Source: JBIOUF01 sp044866695 (GTDB lineage Bacteria; Actinomycetota; Actinomycetes; Propionibacteriales; Nocardioidaceae). Taken from it: a stretch of 57,277 nucleotides of DNA. Position numbers and translations under genes: made by a program. Positions 31,465 to 39,954 of the stretch are shown piece after piece. The notes beneath the pieces were generated by a model. It ran no database searches. It was not told the origin of the DNA and was given only the letters and a program-made list of their open reading frames with translations. The DNA lies in assembly GCA_044866695.1 (NCBI GenBank), contig JBIOUF010000085.1, forward strand, positions 1-57,277, written 5' to 3'. Every line of letters begins with the position of its first letter. The first letter of the stretch is position 1.

Positions 31465-32322
31465 GTGCGAATCATGGATCGGCTCTCCGCCAGGCGGCGC
31501 AACCCTGCTGCGGGGTTCGTCGTGCTCGTCCTCGGGCTGGTCCTGACCGGTGCCCTGTACGCGGTGCTCTCCCCCGCGAGCGCGGACACCGAGACCTCCG
31601 ACACCGACGAGGTCGCCGCCGGCCGGGCCCTGTTCATGGTCGGCTGCGCGTCCTGCCACGGCAAGAACGGCGAGGGCATCCCCACCAAGGAGGGTCGCCA
31701 GTACGGTCCTCCGCTGGTGGGTGTCGGCGCCGCCGCGGTGGACTTCCAGGTCGGCACCGGCCGGATGCCGATGGCCTCGCCCGGCATGCAGGCGCCGCAG
31801 AAGAAGGTCGTCTACAACGACGAGGAGATCGCCCAGCTCGCCGCCTTCGTCGCCTCCCTGGGCCCCGGCCCGGCCATTCCCGAGCCCGAGCAGTACGACC
31901 CCGAGACCATCCCCGAGGCCGAGCGCGAGGAGGCGATCGTCCGCGGCGGGGAGTTCTTCCGCACGAACTGCACCGCCTGCCACAACTTCGCCGGCACCGG
32001 CGGCGCGCTCAGCCAGGGCAAGTACGCCCCCACCCTGGTCGGGGTGGAGCCCCGGCACATCTACGAGGCCATGCTGACCGGCCCGCAGCAGATGCCGGTG
32101 TTCTCCGAGCAGATGATGCCCTCGGAGAACAAGCGCGACATCATCGCCTACCTGCAGAGCATCCAGGACAACCCGAAGTACGGCGGCTCCAACCTGGGCT
32201 CCCTCGGCCCGGTGAGCGAGGGCCTGTTCGCCTGGGTCGCGGGGATCGGGGTGCTGGTGGGCTTCGCCATCTGGATCGCGGCGAACGGCGCGCGCTCGAC
32301 GAGGAAGGGAACCAAGCCATGA
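31465..32322 (+). CDS. qcrC: Dihaem cytochrome c subunit of the bc1 complex
   Basis: 285 aa. An N-terminal membrane anchor (GFVVLVLGLVLTGALYAVL), two haem-c domains with CASCH near residue 63 and CTACH near 171, axial-Met candidates in TGRMPMASPGM and PQQMPVFSEQMM, and a C-terminal helix (GLFAWVAGIGVLVGFAIWIA). Two haems replace the separate cytochrome c, carrying electrons directly to CtaC in the supercomplex. GTG 31465 follows GAGGAA. Its TGA overlaps the ATG of qcrA. Confidence 0.95.
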   Translation: MRIMDRLSARRRNPAAGFVVLVLGLVLTGALYAVLSPASADTETSDTDEVAAGRALFMVGCASCHGKNGEGIPTKEGRQYGPPLVGVGAAAVDFQVGTGRMPMASPGMQAPQKKVVYNDEEIAQLAAFVASLGPGPAIPEPEQYDPETIPEAEREEAIVRGGEFFRTNCTACHNFAGTGGALSQGKYAPTLVGVEPRHIYEAMLTGPQQMPVFSEQMMPSENKRDIIAYLQSIQDNPKYGGSNLGSLGPVSEGLFAWVAGIGVLVGFAIWIAANGARSTRKGTKP

Positions 32323-33437
32323 GCGGCACGGGCACCACCGGCACCGCCGACAGCGGCTCGGGCGCTCCGGGGATCCCCGGCAACGAGGACGCCCTCGCGG
32401 TCCAGGGCGACACCGGCACGGTCGTCGCCGCCGAGGGGGACCCGATCCCCGACCCCGGCCTGCCCGCGCACCTGCCCCGCCCCACCGACGTGGACGACCA
32501 CGCCGCCAGACGGGCCGAACGCCAGGTCGCGACGTTCTTCGGGCTGTCCAGCCTCTTCGCCATCCTCTTCACCGTCGCGTACTTCGTCTTCGACGTCGGC
32601 GACGACCCGGACGTCGTCCTCGGGTTCGGCGCGTCCAACGTCGCGCTCGGGCTCACCCTCGGCCTGTCCCTGCTGCTGATCGGCCTGGGTGCGATCCAGT
32701 GGGCGCGCAAGCTGATGAGCGACCAGGAGATCGTCGAGGCGCGCCACCCCGTCGCCTCCAGCGCCGAGGACCGCGCGATCGCGGTCGAGGCCCTCGAGCA
32801 GGGCCTGGACGACTCGGTGATCGGCCGTCGGCCGCTGATCCGCAACTCCCTTCTCGGCGCTCTGGCCACCGCCGTGATCCCCGCCGTCGTCGTCCTGCGC
32901 GACCTCGGCCCGCTGCCCGGCGACAAGCTCTGGTACACGGTCTGGACGAAGGGCATGCGCGTCGTCGTCGACGTGGCCGGCACCCCGGTCAAGCCCGAGT
33001 ACATGGAGGTCGGCGAGCTCACCAACGCCGAGCCCGCGATCTTCTTCGAGACCGACGACGAGGGCGAGCCGCTCTACGAAGGCACCCGGCTCAACCAGGC
33101 GAAGGCGAAGGCCGCCGTCATCCTGATCCGGATGAACCCCGACGACATCACCCCGGCCAAGGGCCGGGAGAACTGGGGCTACGAGGGCATCTTGTGCTAC
33201 TCCAAGATCTGCACCCATGTCGGGTGTCCGATCTCCCTGGCCGAGCAGCAGAACCATCACCTGCTGTGCCCCTGCCACCAGTCCACCTTCGACCTCGCCG
33301 ACAACGGCCGGGTGGTGTTCGGGCCGGCGGCCCGTGCGCTGCCGCAACTGCCCATCGCCGTGGACGAGGAGGGCTACCTGGTCGCGCAGAGCGACTTCAC
33401 CGAGCCGGTCGGCCCGAGCTTCTGGGAGCGACACTGA
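32319..33437 (+). CDS. qcrA: Rieske iron-sulfur subunit of the bc1 complex
   Basis: 372 aa. Three membrane helices in the middle (FFGLSSLFAILFTVAYFVF, NVALGLTLGLSLLLIGLG and LGALATAVIPAVVVL), the actinobacterial pattern. The [2Fe-2S] ligands are in KICTHVGCPI and LLCPCHQSTFDL, each with the Cys-His pair. The N-terminal 50 residues are disordered and Gly/Asp-rich. A twin-Arg (RRPLIRNSLLG) precedes the third helix, consistent with Tat-assisted insertion. It overlaps qcrC (ATGA) and qcrB (TGATG). Confidence 0.95.
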   Translation: MSGTGTTGTADSGSGAPGIPGNEDALAVQGDTGTVVAAEGDPIPDPGLPAHLPRPTDVDDHAARRAERQVATFFGLSSLFAILFTVAYFVFDVGDDPDVVLGFGASNVALGLTLGLSLLLIGLGAIQWARKLMSDQEIVEARHPVASSAEDRAIAVEALEQGLDDSVIGRRPLIRNSLLGALATAVIPAVVVLRDLGPLPGDKLWYTVWTKGMRVVVDVAGTPVKPEYMEVGELTNAEPAIFFETDDEGEPLYEGTRLNQAKAKAAVILIRMNPDDITPAKGRENWGYEGILCYSKICTHVGCPISLAEQQNHHLLCPCHQSTFDLADNGRVVFGPAARALPQLPIAVDEEGYLVAQSDFTEPVGPSFWERH

Positions 33438-35230
33438 TGAGCACCAGCACCGCACCCGGCAGCGCACCGGGACGGCGGGCCGCCAAGCCCGCGAAGCCCT
33501 CCCGGCTCGGAGCCGTCGCCGGCTGGGCCGACGACCGCACCGGCCTCGCCACGGCCGGCAAGAAGCAGATCCGCAAGGTCTTCCCCGACCACTGGTCGTT
33601 CATGCTCGGCGAGATCGCGCTGTGGAGCTTCGTCGTACTGCTGCTCACCGGCGTCCTGCTCAGCCTGTGGTTCAAGCCGAGCATGGCCGAGGTGGTCTAC
33701 GACGGCTCCTACGACCAGCTGCGCGGCCTGCACATGTCGGAGGCCTACGCCTCCACCCTGAACATCTCCTTCGACGTGCGCGGCGGGCTCCTGCTCCGGC
33801 AGATGCACCACTGGGCGGCGATGCTGTTCGTCGCCGCCATGCTCGTGCACATGATGCGGATCTTCCTCACCGGAGCGTTCCGCAAGCCACGCGAGATCAA
33901 CTGGGTCATCGGCGGCACCCTCCTGCTGCTGGGCATCCTGGAGGGTTTCGCCGGCTACTCCCTGCCCGACGACCTGCTGTCCGGCACGGGCCTGAGGATC
34001 GCCGACGGCCTGGTCAAGGCCACCCCGATCGTCGGGACGTACATGTCGTTCTTCCTGTTCGGCGGGGAGTTCCCGGGTGACATCATCATCCCCCGGCTCT
34101 ACATCGTGCACGTGCTGTTGATCCCGGGCATCATCCTGGCCCTGATCGGCGCGCACATGCTGCTGCTGGTCTACCAGAAGCACACCCAGTGGCCGGGCCC
34201 CGGCCGCACGAACGACAACGTCGTGGGCTACCCGATGCTGCCGGTGTACGCCGCGAAGGCCGGCGGCTTCTTCTTCATCGTCTTCGGGGTGACCGCGCTC
34301 ATGGGCGGCCTGATGACGATCAACCCGGTGTGGCGGTTCGGGCCGTACAACCCGTCGGAGGTCACCGCCGGGTCCCAGCCGGACTGGTACATGGGCGTCG
34401 CCGAAGGGCTGCTGCGCATCTTCCCCGGCTGGGAGACCCACATCTTCGACCGGACGATCAGCTGGAACATCATGCTGCCGGGCCAGATCGCACCGCTGCT
34501 GATCTTCACCGCGGCGATCATCTACCCGTTCGTCGAACAGTGGATCACCGGGGACAAGCGCGAGCACCACCTGCTCCAGCGGCCTCGCAACGCGCCCAAC
34601 CGCACCGCCTCCCTGGTGGCGCTGATCACCCTCTACGGCCTGCTCTGGGCGGCCGGCGGCAACGACATCCTGGCCGTGGTCTTCCACCTCAACCTGAACT
34701 CGATCACCTACTTCATGCGCGTCGCCGTCTTCGTGCTCCCCCCGATCGCGTTCTGGTTGACCCGACGCTGGTGCATCTCCCTGCAGCGCCAGGACGAGGC
34801 GCGGCTCCTGCACGGCTACGAGAGCGGCGTGATCATGCGCTCCCCCGAGGGTGGCTACAGCGAGCGGCACCTGCCCATCCCGCTGGAGGAGGCCTACACG
34901 CTGACCGCGCGCGACCGCGACGTGGTGCTGCCGCCTCCCACCGAGGAGGACGAGAACGGCGTCGCCGCGCCCAAGGTCCGCATGGGCCGGCTCCGGGCCC
35001 GGCTGTCCCGGCTCTGGTTCGGCAGCAACGTGCAGAAGCCGACCCGCGAGGAGCTCGACGCCGCCCACGCCCACGCCGAGCACGAGCTTGCCGAGCACGA
35101 CGCCGAGGGCCACCAGAAGCTGCCACCGGGCGACTACCTCGGCCACCACGAGCTCGACGGTCAGCCCGCCGACGGCCACCAGTTCGACGGCCGCCACGGC
35201 ATCGCCGGCGAGGAGCTCCGCAAGCACTGA
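33437..35230 (+). CDS. qcrB: Cytochrome b subunit of the bc1 complex
   Basis: 597 aa. Helices from residue ~55 to ~440; haem-ligating His pairs in RQMHHWAAMLFVAAMLVHMM and in the later IVHVLLIPGIILALIGAHML helix; quinol-site PDWY in SQPDWYMGVAEG. A hydrophilic C-terminal tail of about 150 residues follows, ending in a His-rich stretch (AHAHAEHELAEHD; GHHELDGQPADGHQFDGRHG) with around 15 His in 60 residues. Tail extensions are known in actinobacterial QcrB, but this His density is notable. ATG 33437 overlaps the qcrA TGA by one base. The 3' end faces array A5. Confidence 0.95.
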   Translation: MSTSTAPGSAPGRRAAKPAKPSRLGAVAGWADDRTGLATAGKKQIRKVFPDHWSFMLGEIALWSFVVLLLTGVLLSLWFKPSMAEVVYDGSYDQLRGLHMSEAYASTLNISFDVRGGLLLRQMHHWAAMLFVAAMLVHMMRIFLTGAFRKPREINWVIGGTLLLLGILEGFAGYSLPDDLLSGTGLRIADGLVKATPIVGTYMSFFLFGGEFPGDIIIPRLYIVHVLLIPGIILALIGAHMLLLVYQKHTQWPGPGRTNDNVVGYPMLPVYAAKAGGFFFIVFGVTALMGGLMTINPVWRFGPYNPSEVTAGSQPDWYMGVAEGLLRIFPGWETHIFDRTISWNIMLPGQIAPLLIFTAAIIYPFVEQWITGDKREHHLLQRPRNAPNRTASLVALITLYGLLWAAGGNDILAVVFHLNLNSITYFMRVAVFVLPPIAFWLTRRWCISLQRQDEARLLHGYESGVIMRSPEGGYSERHLPIPLEEAYTLTARDRDVVLPPPTEEDENGVAAPKVRMGRLRARLSRLWFGSNVQKPTREELDAAHAHAEHELAEHDAEGHQKLPPGDYLGHHELDGQPADGHQFDGRHGIAGEELRKH

Positions 35231-35270
35231 ACCGACCCCCGTCCCGCCAAACCGGCTGATCTGGCGGGCC

Positions 35271-35336
35271 GAGCCGTCAATGCTGGTGGGCCGAGCCGTC
35301 AATGCTGGTGGGCCGAGCCGTCAATGCTGGTGAGCC
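35271..35336 (+). repeat. 22-bp tandem array A5, three units
   Basis: Identical units GAGCCGTCAATGCTGG plus TGGGCC at 35271, 35293 and 35315, then a broken unit at 35337. It starts 41 bp past the qcrB stop, in the same sense as its transcript, and faces the 3' end of the DUF559-type gene. Confidence 0.9.
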
Positions 35337-35351
35337 GAGCGACGGAGCCGG

Positions 35352-36251
35352 TCAGGCGGCCAGGCGAAGCGCCTGCCGTAGCTGTCGAAGCCAGGCCACT
35401 CGGCCGGGGTCGGTGAAACCGTCCTTGCGGACCACCACCACGGTCCAGCCACGCGAGCGGAGCCAGTCTCGACGGGCGGAGTCGGCCGCGCGCTGCAGCT
35501 CACCATGGTGCTCCTCGCCGTCGTACTCCACCGCCACCCGGGCGTGCCGGTACGCCAGGTCGAGCCGGAAGATCTCGCGGCCGTCCTCGGTGACCCAGAC
35601 CTGGGGCTCGGGCGCCGGCAGGCCGGCATCCAGGATGGTGAGCCGGGTCCACGACTCCCCCGGCGACTCGGCCCGAGCGTCGCAGAGGGCGACGAGCTCA
35701 CGCAGCTGCACCACCCCTCGCCTGCGGCGATAGCGAGGCAGCTCTCGCTGAAGCTCCTCGTGAGCCAGGTCGAACGCCCGTGACAACGCATCGAGCGCGG
35801 CGAGGGCTTCGCAGCGGCCCAGCCCAGCGCCGAGATCGAGCGCAGTGCGCAGCGGGGTGGTCACGCGAACGCCATGCACCTCCATCACGTCGCGCGCAGC
35901 CAGATCCCGCTCGCCTCCCGTGGTCTGACGCCGTTGCACCCTGGCCGCGCCGCGCAGGACGAACGCCTCCAGCGGCGGGACCCAGTCCCGCTGGCGCTGC
36001 CAGCGAAGGTCGACGCCGTGGAGCCATGCGGCCGTCCGGTCGCACAGGACGGCGTTCGGCGTCAGCACCCGTGCGGCGGCATGCGCACGCAGCTGCGTCG
36101 AGTCCGCCAGGCTCGCATCGACGTACACCCCGGTCAGGACCCGCCTGACCGTGCGGGCTCGCAACAGCGAACGAAGCTGCCACGGTGTGAGGCCGACGTC
36201 GGCGAGCTCGAACCTGGTGAAGGGGTGGTCGGGAAGCATCGGCCGGTCCAT
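35352..36251 (-). CDS. AbiEi-like N-terminal plus DUF559 endonuclease-like protein
   Basis: About 299 aa from ATG 36251 (ATG 36320 is an in-frame alternative; neither has a good ribosome-binding site). The N-terminal part, FTRFELADVGLTPWQLRSLL, then TVRRVLTGVYVD, matches the winged-helix opening of AbiEi-type antitoxin-like proteins. The C-terminal ~100 residues fit DUF559, a Vsr/PD-(D/E)XK-like nuclease fold: FRLDLAYRHARVAVEYDGEEHH holds acidic residues, and WTVVVVRKDGF follows. Function is unknown. The gene interrupts the respiratory block and is flanked by 22-bp arrays in opposite orientation (35271-35336 and 36374-36439). This looks like an accessory, possibly transferred cassette. Confidence 0.75.
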   Translation of the reverse strand: MDRPMLPDHPFTRFELADVGLTPWQLRSLLRARTVRRVLTGVYVDASLADSTQLRAHAAARVLTPNAVLCDRTAAWLHGVDLRWQRQRDWVPPLEAFVLRGAARVQRRQTTGGERDLAARDVMEVHGVRVTTPLRTALDLGAGLGRCEALAALDALSRAFDLAHEELQRELPRYRRRRGVVQLRELVALCDARAESPGESWTRLTILDAGLPAPEPQVWVTEDGREIFRLDLAYRHARVAVEYDGEEHHGELQRAADSARRDWLRSRGWTVVVVRKDGFTDPGRVAWLRQLRQALRLAA

Positions 36252-36373
36252 GGCCAGAAAGCATGTCCCGCACACGACCTCCACGTCACCGGCTCGGCGC
36301 AGCCCTGTGGACGAAGGCATCGGCGAACAGGGCTGGCGAGGATGCCGGCCTGGTCCGCCAAGACTCTCGTTTC

Positions 36374-36439
36374 GACCCGCCAGGATTGACGGCTCGACCG
36401 ACCAGCATTGACGGCTCGGCCCGCCAGAGTTGACGGCTC
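36374..36439 (-). repeat. 22-bp tandem array A6, three units
   Basis: GACGGCTC (reverse of the core) at 36388, 36410 and 36432, exactly 22 bp apart. It lies 16 bp past the stop of the L,D-transpeptidase and reads in that transcript's sense. Together with A5 it brackets the DUF559-type gene. Confidence 0.9.
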
Positions 36440-36454
36440 GGCGTACGGCGGGGG

Positions 36455-37705
36455 TCAGGAGAGGGCGGAGCCGGTCCGGTACTCGCTGAACGGGACGTTC
36501 CAGTCGCCGTAGCCGTTGTCGATGGTCATGTAGCGGTCGGAACCGGTGACCTCGACGACGTCGCCGATCTTGGTCAGCGAGTACAGCCATGCGGCGTTGT
36601 CGGTGCTCATGCCGACACAGCCGTGGCTGACGTTGGCATACCCCTGGGAGCCCACCGACCACGGGGCGGCATGCAGGAACTCACCGGAGTAGGTGACCCG
36701 CTGGGCGTACTCGACGTCGTCGATGTCGTAGTACTCCGGGTCGTCCTCGCTGACCCCGGTGGTGGCGGCGTCCATGCGCTTGGTGCGGAACTTCTCCACG
36801 ATCACCTTGACGCCCGAGCGCGTGGTGTACCCGGGCTTGCCGGAGGTGATCGGGATGGTCCGCAGCAGCCGGCCGTTCTGCAGCACCTGCATGCTGTGCG
36901 AGGCGACGTCGATCCTCATCCGCACGTCGTTGCCGACGGTGAAGTGCGACACCCGGTCCTCCTGGCCGTAGATGCCGTTGCCGGCGTCGAGGCTGTTGAC
37001 GTCGGCGTGCACGGTGACCTTGGTGCCGGGCTTCCAGTAGCTCTTCGGGCGCCAGTGCACCTCGTTGTCGCTCATCCAGTGCCAGCTGCCCGGCTGGGCC
37101 GGGGCAGTGTCGACGGACAGGTGCTTCTCGAAGGCAGCCTTGCGGCTGACCGGCAGGTCGAAGCGGAGGATCACCGGCATGCCCACGCCGACGGTGTCGC
37201 CGTCGACGGGCGCCACGCTGGGGTAGGTCTGCTCGTCCAGGGTGAGCGGGTCGGCGCGGAACACACTCCGCTGGGACTTCCTCAGGCCCTCGGTGTCCGT
37301 GCCGACCGTGTGGACGACGTAGCGGGCCCCCGGCTCGAGCCGCTCGGTCGCCGTCCACGCCCGACGGTCGGCGGACAGCTCGCCGTGGACCCGGGGATCG
37401 GCCTTCGGCCCGGTGACGCTCACCTTGGTGAGGGTGCCGCCCTGCGCCCTGACCCGGACCAGGGTGTCGACCGGGACGGTCCTCGCGGCGCTCCTGGGCA
37501 GGTTGGTGGAGAGCACCACCTGGGAGACCTTCGGAGACTCCGACTCGGTCGGCGACCCGCTGGGGCCGGCGGGGCCGCCTTCGTCGTTCGCCGAGCCCGC
37601 AGCGGTGCAGCCGGCGAGCGGAGCGGCGGCGACCGCCACGCAGGCGGAGACCGCGACGGCGCGACGCAAGCGCGACGAGACGGGTCGAGCAGGACCAAGA
37701 CGCAT
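36455..37705 (-). CDS. Lipoprotein L,D-transpeptidase (YkuD)
   Basis: Forms 3-3 cross-links in peptidoglycan at the outer membrane face. 416 aa from ATG 37705. Signal sequence with lipobox (PLAGC, Cys at ~residue 32), a Ser/Pro/Glu linker, two Ig-like domains (~60-270, with a conserved WHWMSDNEVHWRPKSYW), and the YkuD domain (~280-400) with FLHAAPWSVG and the catalytic SHGCVGMS. The layout equals mycobacterial LdtMt2-type enzymes. Carbapenem-sensitive Cys chemistry is a family property. A longer frame to 37804 is open, but the chosen start gives a normal lipoprotein signal. Confidence 0.93.
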   Translation of the reverse strand: MRLGPARPVSSRLRRAVAVSACVAVAAAPLAGCTAAGSANDEGGPAGPSGSPTESESPKVSQVVLSTNLPRSAARTVPVDTLVRVRAQGGTLTKVSVTGPKADPRVHGELSADRRAWTATERLEPGARYVVHTVGTDTEGLRKSQRSVFRADPLTLDEQTYPSVAPVDGDTVGVGMPVILRFDLPVSRKAAFEKHLSVDTAPAQPGSWHWMSDNEVHWRPKSYWKPGTKVTVHADVNSLDAGNGIYGQEDRVSHFTVGNDVRMRIDVASHSMQVLQNGRLLRTIPITSGKPGYTTRSGVKVIVEKFRTKRMDAATTGVSEDDPEYYDIDDVEYAQRVTYSGEFLHAAPWSVGSQGYANVSHGCVGMSTDNAAWLYSLTKIGDVVEVTGSDRYMTIDNGYGDWNVPFSEYRTGSALS

Positions 37706-37855
37706 GAAAGGGACCCCCAGGGAAGGCCAAAGGTGCAGGCGGCTCGTCCAGGGTAACAACGCCGCAGGGGGCGACTCGCCAGGCGCCGCCGTGGGTCTCG
37801 TCACGTCCCGGTCACGGTACTCGGACCGAACCGAGCGACGAACCGGACGAAAGGG

Positions 37856-38254
37856 TCAGTGCGCGTGGTCCCCCACGTAGTACTCGAAGACCCACCCGCT
37901 CAGCGCCACCGCGCCGAGGCCGATGCCGATGATGACCATCCACCACGCCCCCATGGCCACGGCGAAGACGATCACCGCCAGGCACGCGGCGCACCACAGC
38001 GGCCACCACGAGTACGGCGGGAAGAAGCCGAGCTCCCCGGCGCCGTCGGCGATCTCGGCGTCCTTCCGGTCCTCCGGCCGCGGCTCCATCCGGGAGGCGT
38101 GGAACCCCAGGTAGAAGGTGATCAGCAGGGCCAGCAGCGCGGTCATCACCAGGGCGGTCGTGCCGGTCGGGTCCCGGGCGATGAACCAGTACGCCGGCGC
38201 CACGATGACGAAGAACGCCGAGCAGATGGCGAAGATCCAGGTCTCCGCCTTCAC
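37856..38254 (-). CDS. ctaF: Cytochrome c oxidase subunit IV
   Basis: 132 aa actinobacterial subunit with about four helices: IFAICSAFFVIVAPAYWFIA, ALVMTALLALLITFYLGF, WWPLWCAACLAVIVFAVAMG and WWMVIIGIGLGAVALSGWVF. The short polar loop FHASRMEPRPEDRKDAE lies between helices 2 and 3. GTG 38254 overlaps the ctaD TGA (GTGA). Completes the aa3 oxidase with ctaC, ctaD and the distant ctaE. Confidence 0.92.
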   Translation of the reverse strand: MKAETWIFAICSAFFVIVAPAYWFIARDPTGTTALVMTALLALLITFYLGFHASRMEPRPEDRKDAEIADGAGELGFFPPYSWWPLWCAACLAVIVFAVAMGAWWMVIIGIGLGAVALSGWVFEYYVGDHAH

Positions 38255-39954
38255 CGCGGACCCCCCTCGTCGTGCTCGACGACGCTCGCCGGCGGCCGGT
38301 CGGCCGGCTCGGGGGCGAGCTCCATGGCGGCGATCTCGGGGTGGTGCAGGTCGAACGCCGGGGACTCCGACCGGATCCGCGGGATCGCGACGAAGTTGTG
38401 CCGCGGAGGCGGCGAGGAGGTGGCCCACTCCAGGGAGCGGCCCCAGCCCCACGGGTCGTCCTGGTGGACCGGTGGCGTGCGCGCGGTCTTGTACACGTTG
38501 TACAGGAACGGCAGCGTGGAAGACCCCAGAAGGAACGCCCCCACCGTGGACACCTGGTTCAGCGTCGTGAACCCGTCACCCGGCAGGTAGTCGGCGTACC
38601 GTCGCGGCATCCCCTCCACCCCCAGCCAGTGCTGCACCAGGAAGGTCAGGTGGAACCCGACGAACAGCAGCCAGAAGTGTGCCTTCCCGAGCCGCTCGTC
38701 GAGCATCCGGCCGGTCAGCTTCGGCCACCAGAAGTAGAAGCCGGAGAACATCGCGAACACCACCGTGCCGAACACCACGTAGTGGAAGTGCGCCACCACG
38801 AAGTAGGTGTCGGAGACGTGGAAGTCCAGCGGCGGGGAGGCCAGGATGACCCCGGTCAGCCCGCCGAACAGGAAGGTGGTGAGGAAGCCCAGCGCCCACA
38901 GCATCGGGGTGTCGAAGCTGAGCGAGCCGCCCCACATGGTCCCGATCCAGTTGAAGAACTTCACCCCGGTCGGCACCGCGATGAGGAAGGTCATCCCGGA
39001 GAAGAAGGCCAGGTCCACGGCGCCGGTGACGAACATGTGGTGCGCCCAGACGGCCATGGACAGGAACGCGATCGTCAGCGTGGCGCCCACGAGGCCGATG
39101 TAGCCGAAGACCGGCTTGCGGCTGAACACCGGCAGCACCTCGGTGATGATCCCGAAGAACGGCAGGGCGATGACGTAGACCTCGGGATGGCCGAAGAACC
39201 AGAACAGGTGCTGCCACAGGATCGGCCCCCCGTGGGCGGCGTCGAAGACGTGCGCGCCGACCGCCCGGTCGGCCTCCAGTGCCAGCAGCGCGCCGGCCAG
39301 GACCGGGAAGATCATCAGCACGAGCAGGCTGGTGACCAGGGTGTTCCAGGTGAAGATCGGCATCCGGAACATCGTCATGCCCGGCGCGCGCATGCAGATG
39401 ATCGTGGTGATGAAGTTCACCGCACCGAGGATCGTGCCGAGGCCCGCCATCCACAGGCCCATGATCCACAGGTCGCCGCCGATCCCCGGCGAGCGGACCG
39501 CGTCGGAGAGCGGGACGTAGGCGAACCAGCCGAAGTCCGCCGCTCCCGCCGGGGTGAGGAACCCCGAGGCGGCGATGAGACCGCCGAAGAGGAACAACCA
39601 GTAGCTGAACATGTTCAGCCGCGGGAACGCCACGTCCGGCGAGCCGATCTGCAGCGGCATGATCACGTTGGCGAACCCGAAGAACAGCGGGGTGGCGAAG
39701 AGCAGCAGCATGATGATGCCGTGCATCGTGAAGAGCTGGTTGTACAGCTCGTCGCTCACGATCTGGTTGCCCGGGTAGGCGAGCTCGGAGCGGATCAGCA
39801 GCGCCATCACCCCGCCGACCAGGAACCACGCGAACGACGTGGTCAGGTACAGCTTGCCGATCACCTTGTGGTCGGTGGTGGTGATGACCTTCACCAGCTG
39901 ACGGCCCAGGTTGTTGACCTCGACGGCCTGCCGGGCGTCGGAGACGGCGGTCAC
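38251..39954 (-). CDS. ctaD: Cytochrome c oxidase subunit I
   Basis: Catalytic haem-copper subunit of aa3 oxidase. 567 aa with twelve helices expected. The low-spin haem His is in LFTMHGIIML, the CuB His with cross-linked Tyr in FWFFGHPEVYVIALP, the CuB His pair in WAHHMFVTG, the haem a3/a ligands in YFVVAHFHYV. D-channel and K-channel residues are consistent with a proton-pumping A-type oxidase (EVY; PTGVKFFNW). GTG 39954 overlaps the ctaC stop (GTGA). Confidence 0.96.
   Translation of the reverse strand: MTAVSDARQAVEVNNLGRQLVKVITTTDHKVIGKLYLTTSFAWFLVGGVMALLIRSELAYPGNQIVSDELYNQLFTMHGIIMLLLFATPLFFGFANVIMPLQIGSPDVAFPRLNMFSYWLFLFGGLIAASGFLTPAGAADFGWFAYVPLSDAVRSPGIGGDLWIMGLWMAGLGTILGAVNFITTIICMRAPGMTMFRMPIFTWNTLVTSLLVLMIFPVLAGALLALEADRAVGAHVFDAAHGGPILWQHLFWFFGHPEVYVIALPFFGIITEVLPVFSRKPVFGYIGLVGATLTIAFLSMAVWAHHMFVTGAVDLAFFSGMTFLIAVPTGVKFFNWIGTMWGGSLSFDTPMLWALGFLTTFLFGGLTGVILASPPLDFHVSDTYFVVAHFHYVVFGTVVFAMFSGFYFWWPKLTGRMLDERLGKAHFWLLFVGFHLTFLVQHWLGVEGMPRRYADYLPGDGFTTLNQVSTVGAFLLGSSTLPFLYNVYKTARTPPVHQDDPWGWGRSLEWATSSPPPRHNFVAIPRIRSESPAFDLHHPEIAAMELAPEPADRPPASVVEHDEGGPR

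Noticed and set aside
35352..36251. Complete AbiE toxin-antitoxin system
   Set aside because: Only an AbiEi-like N-terminus is present and no AbiEii nucleotidyltransferase toxin gene lies beside it.
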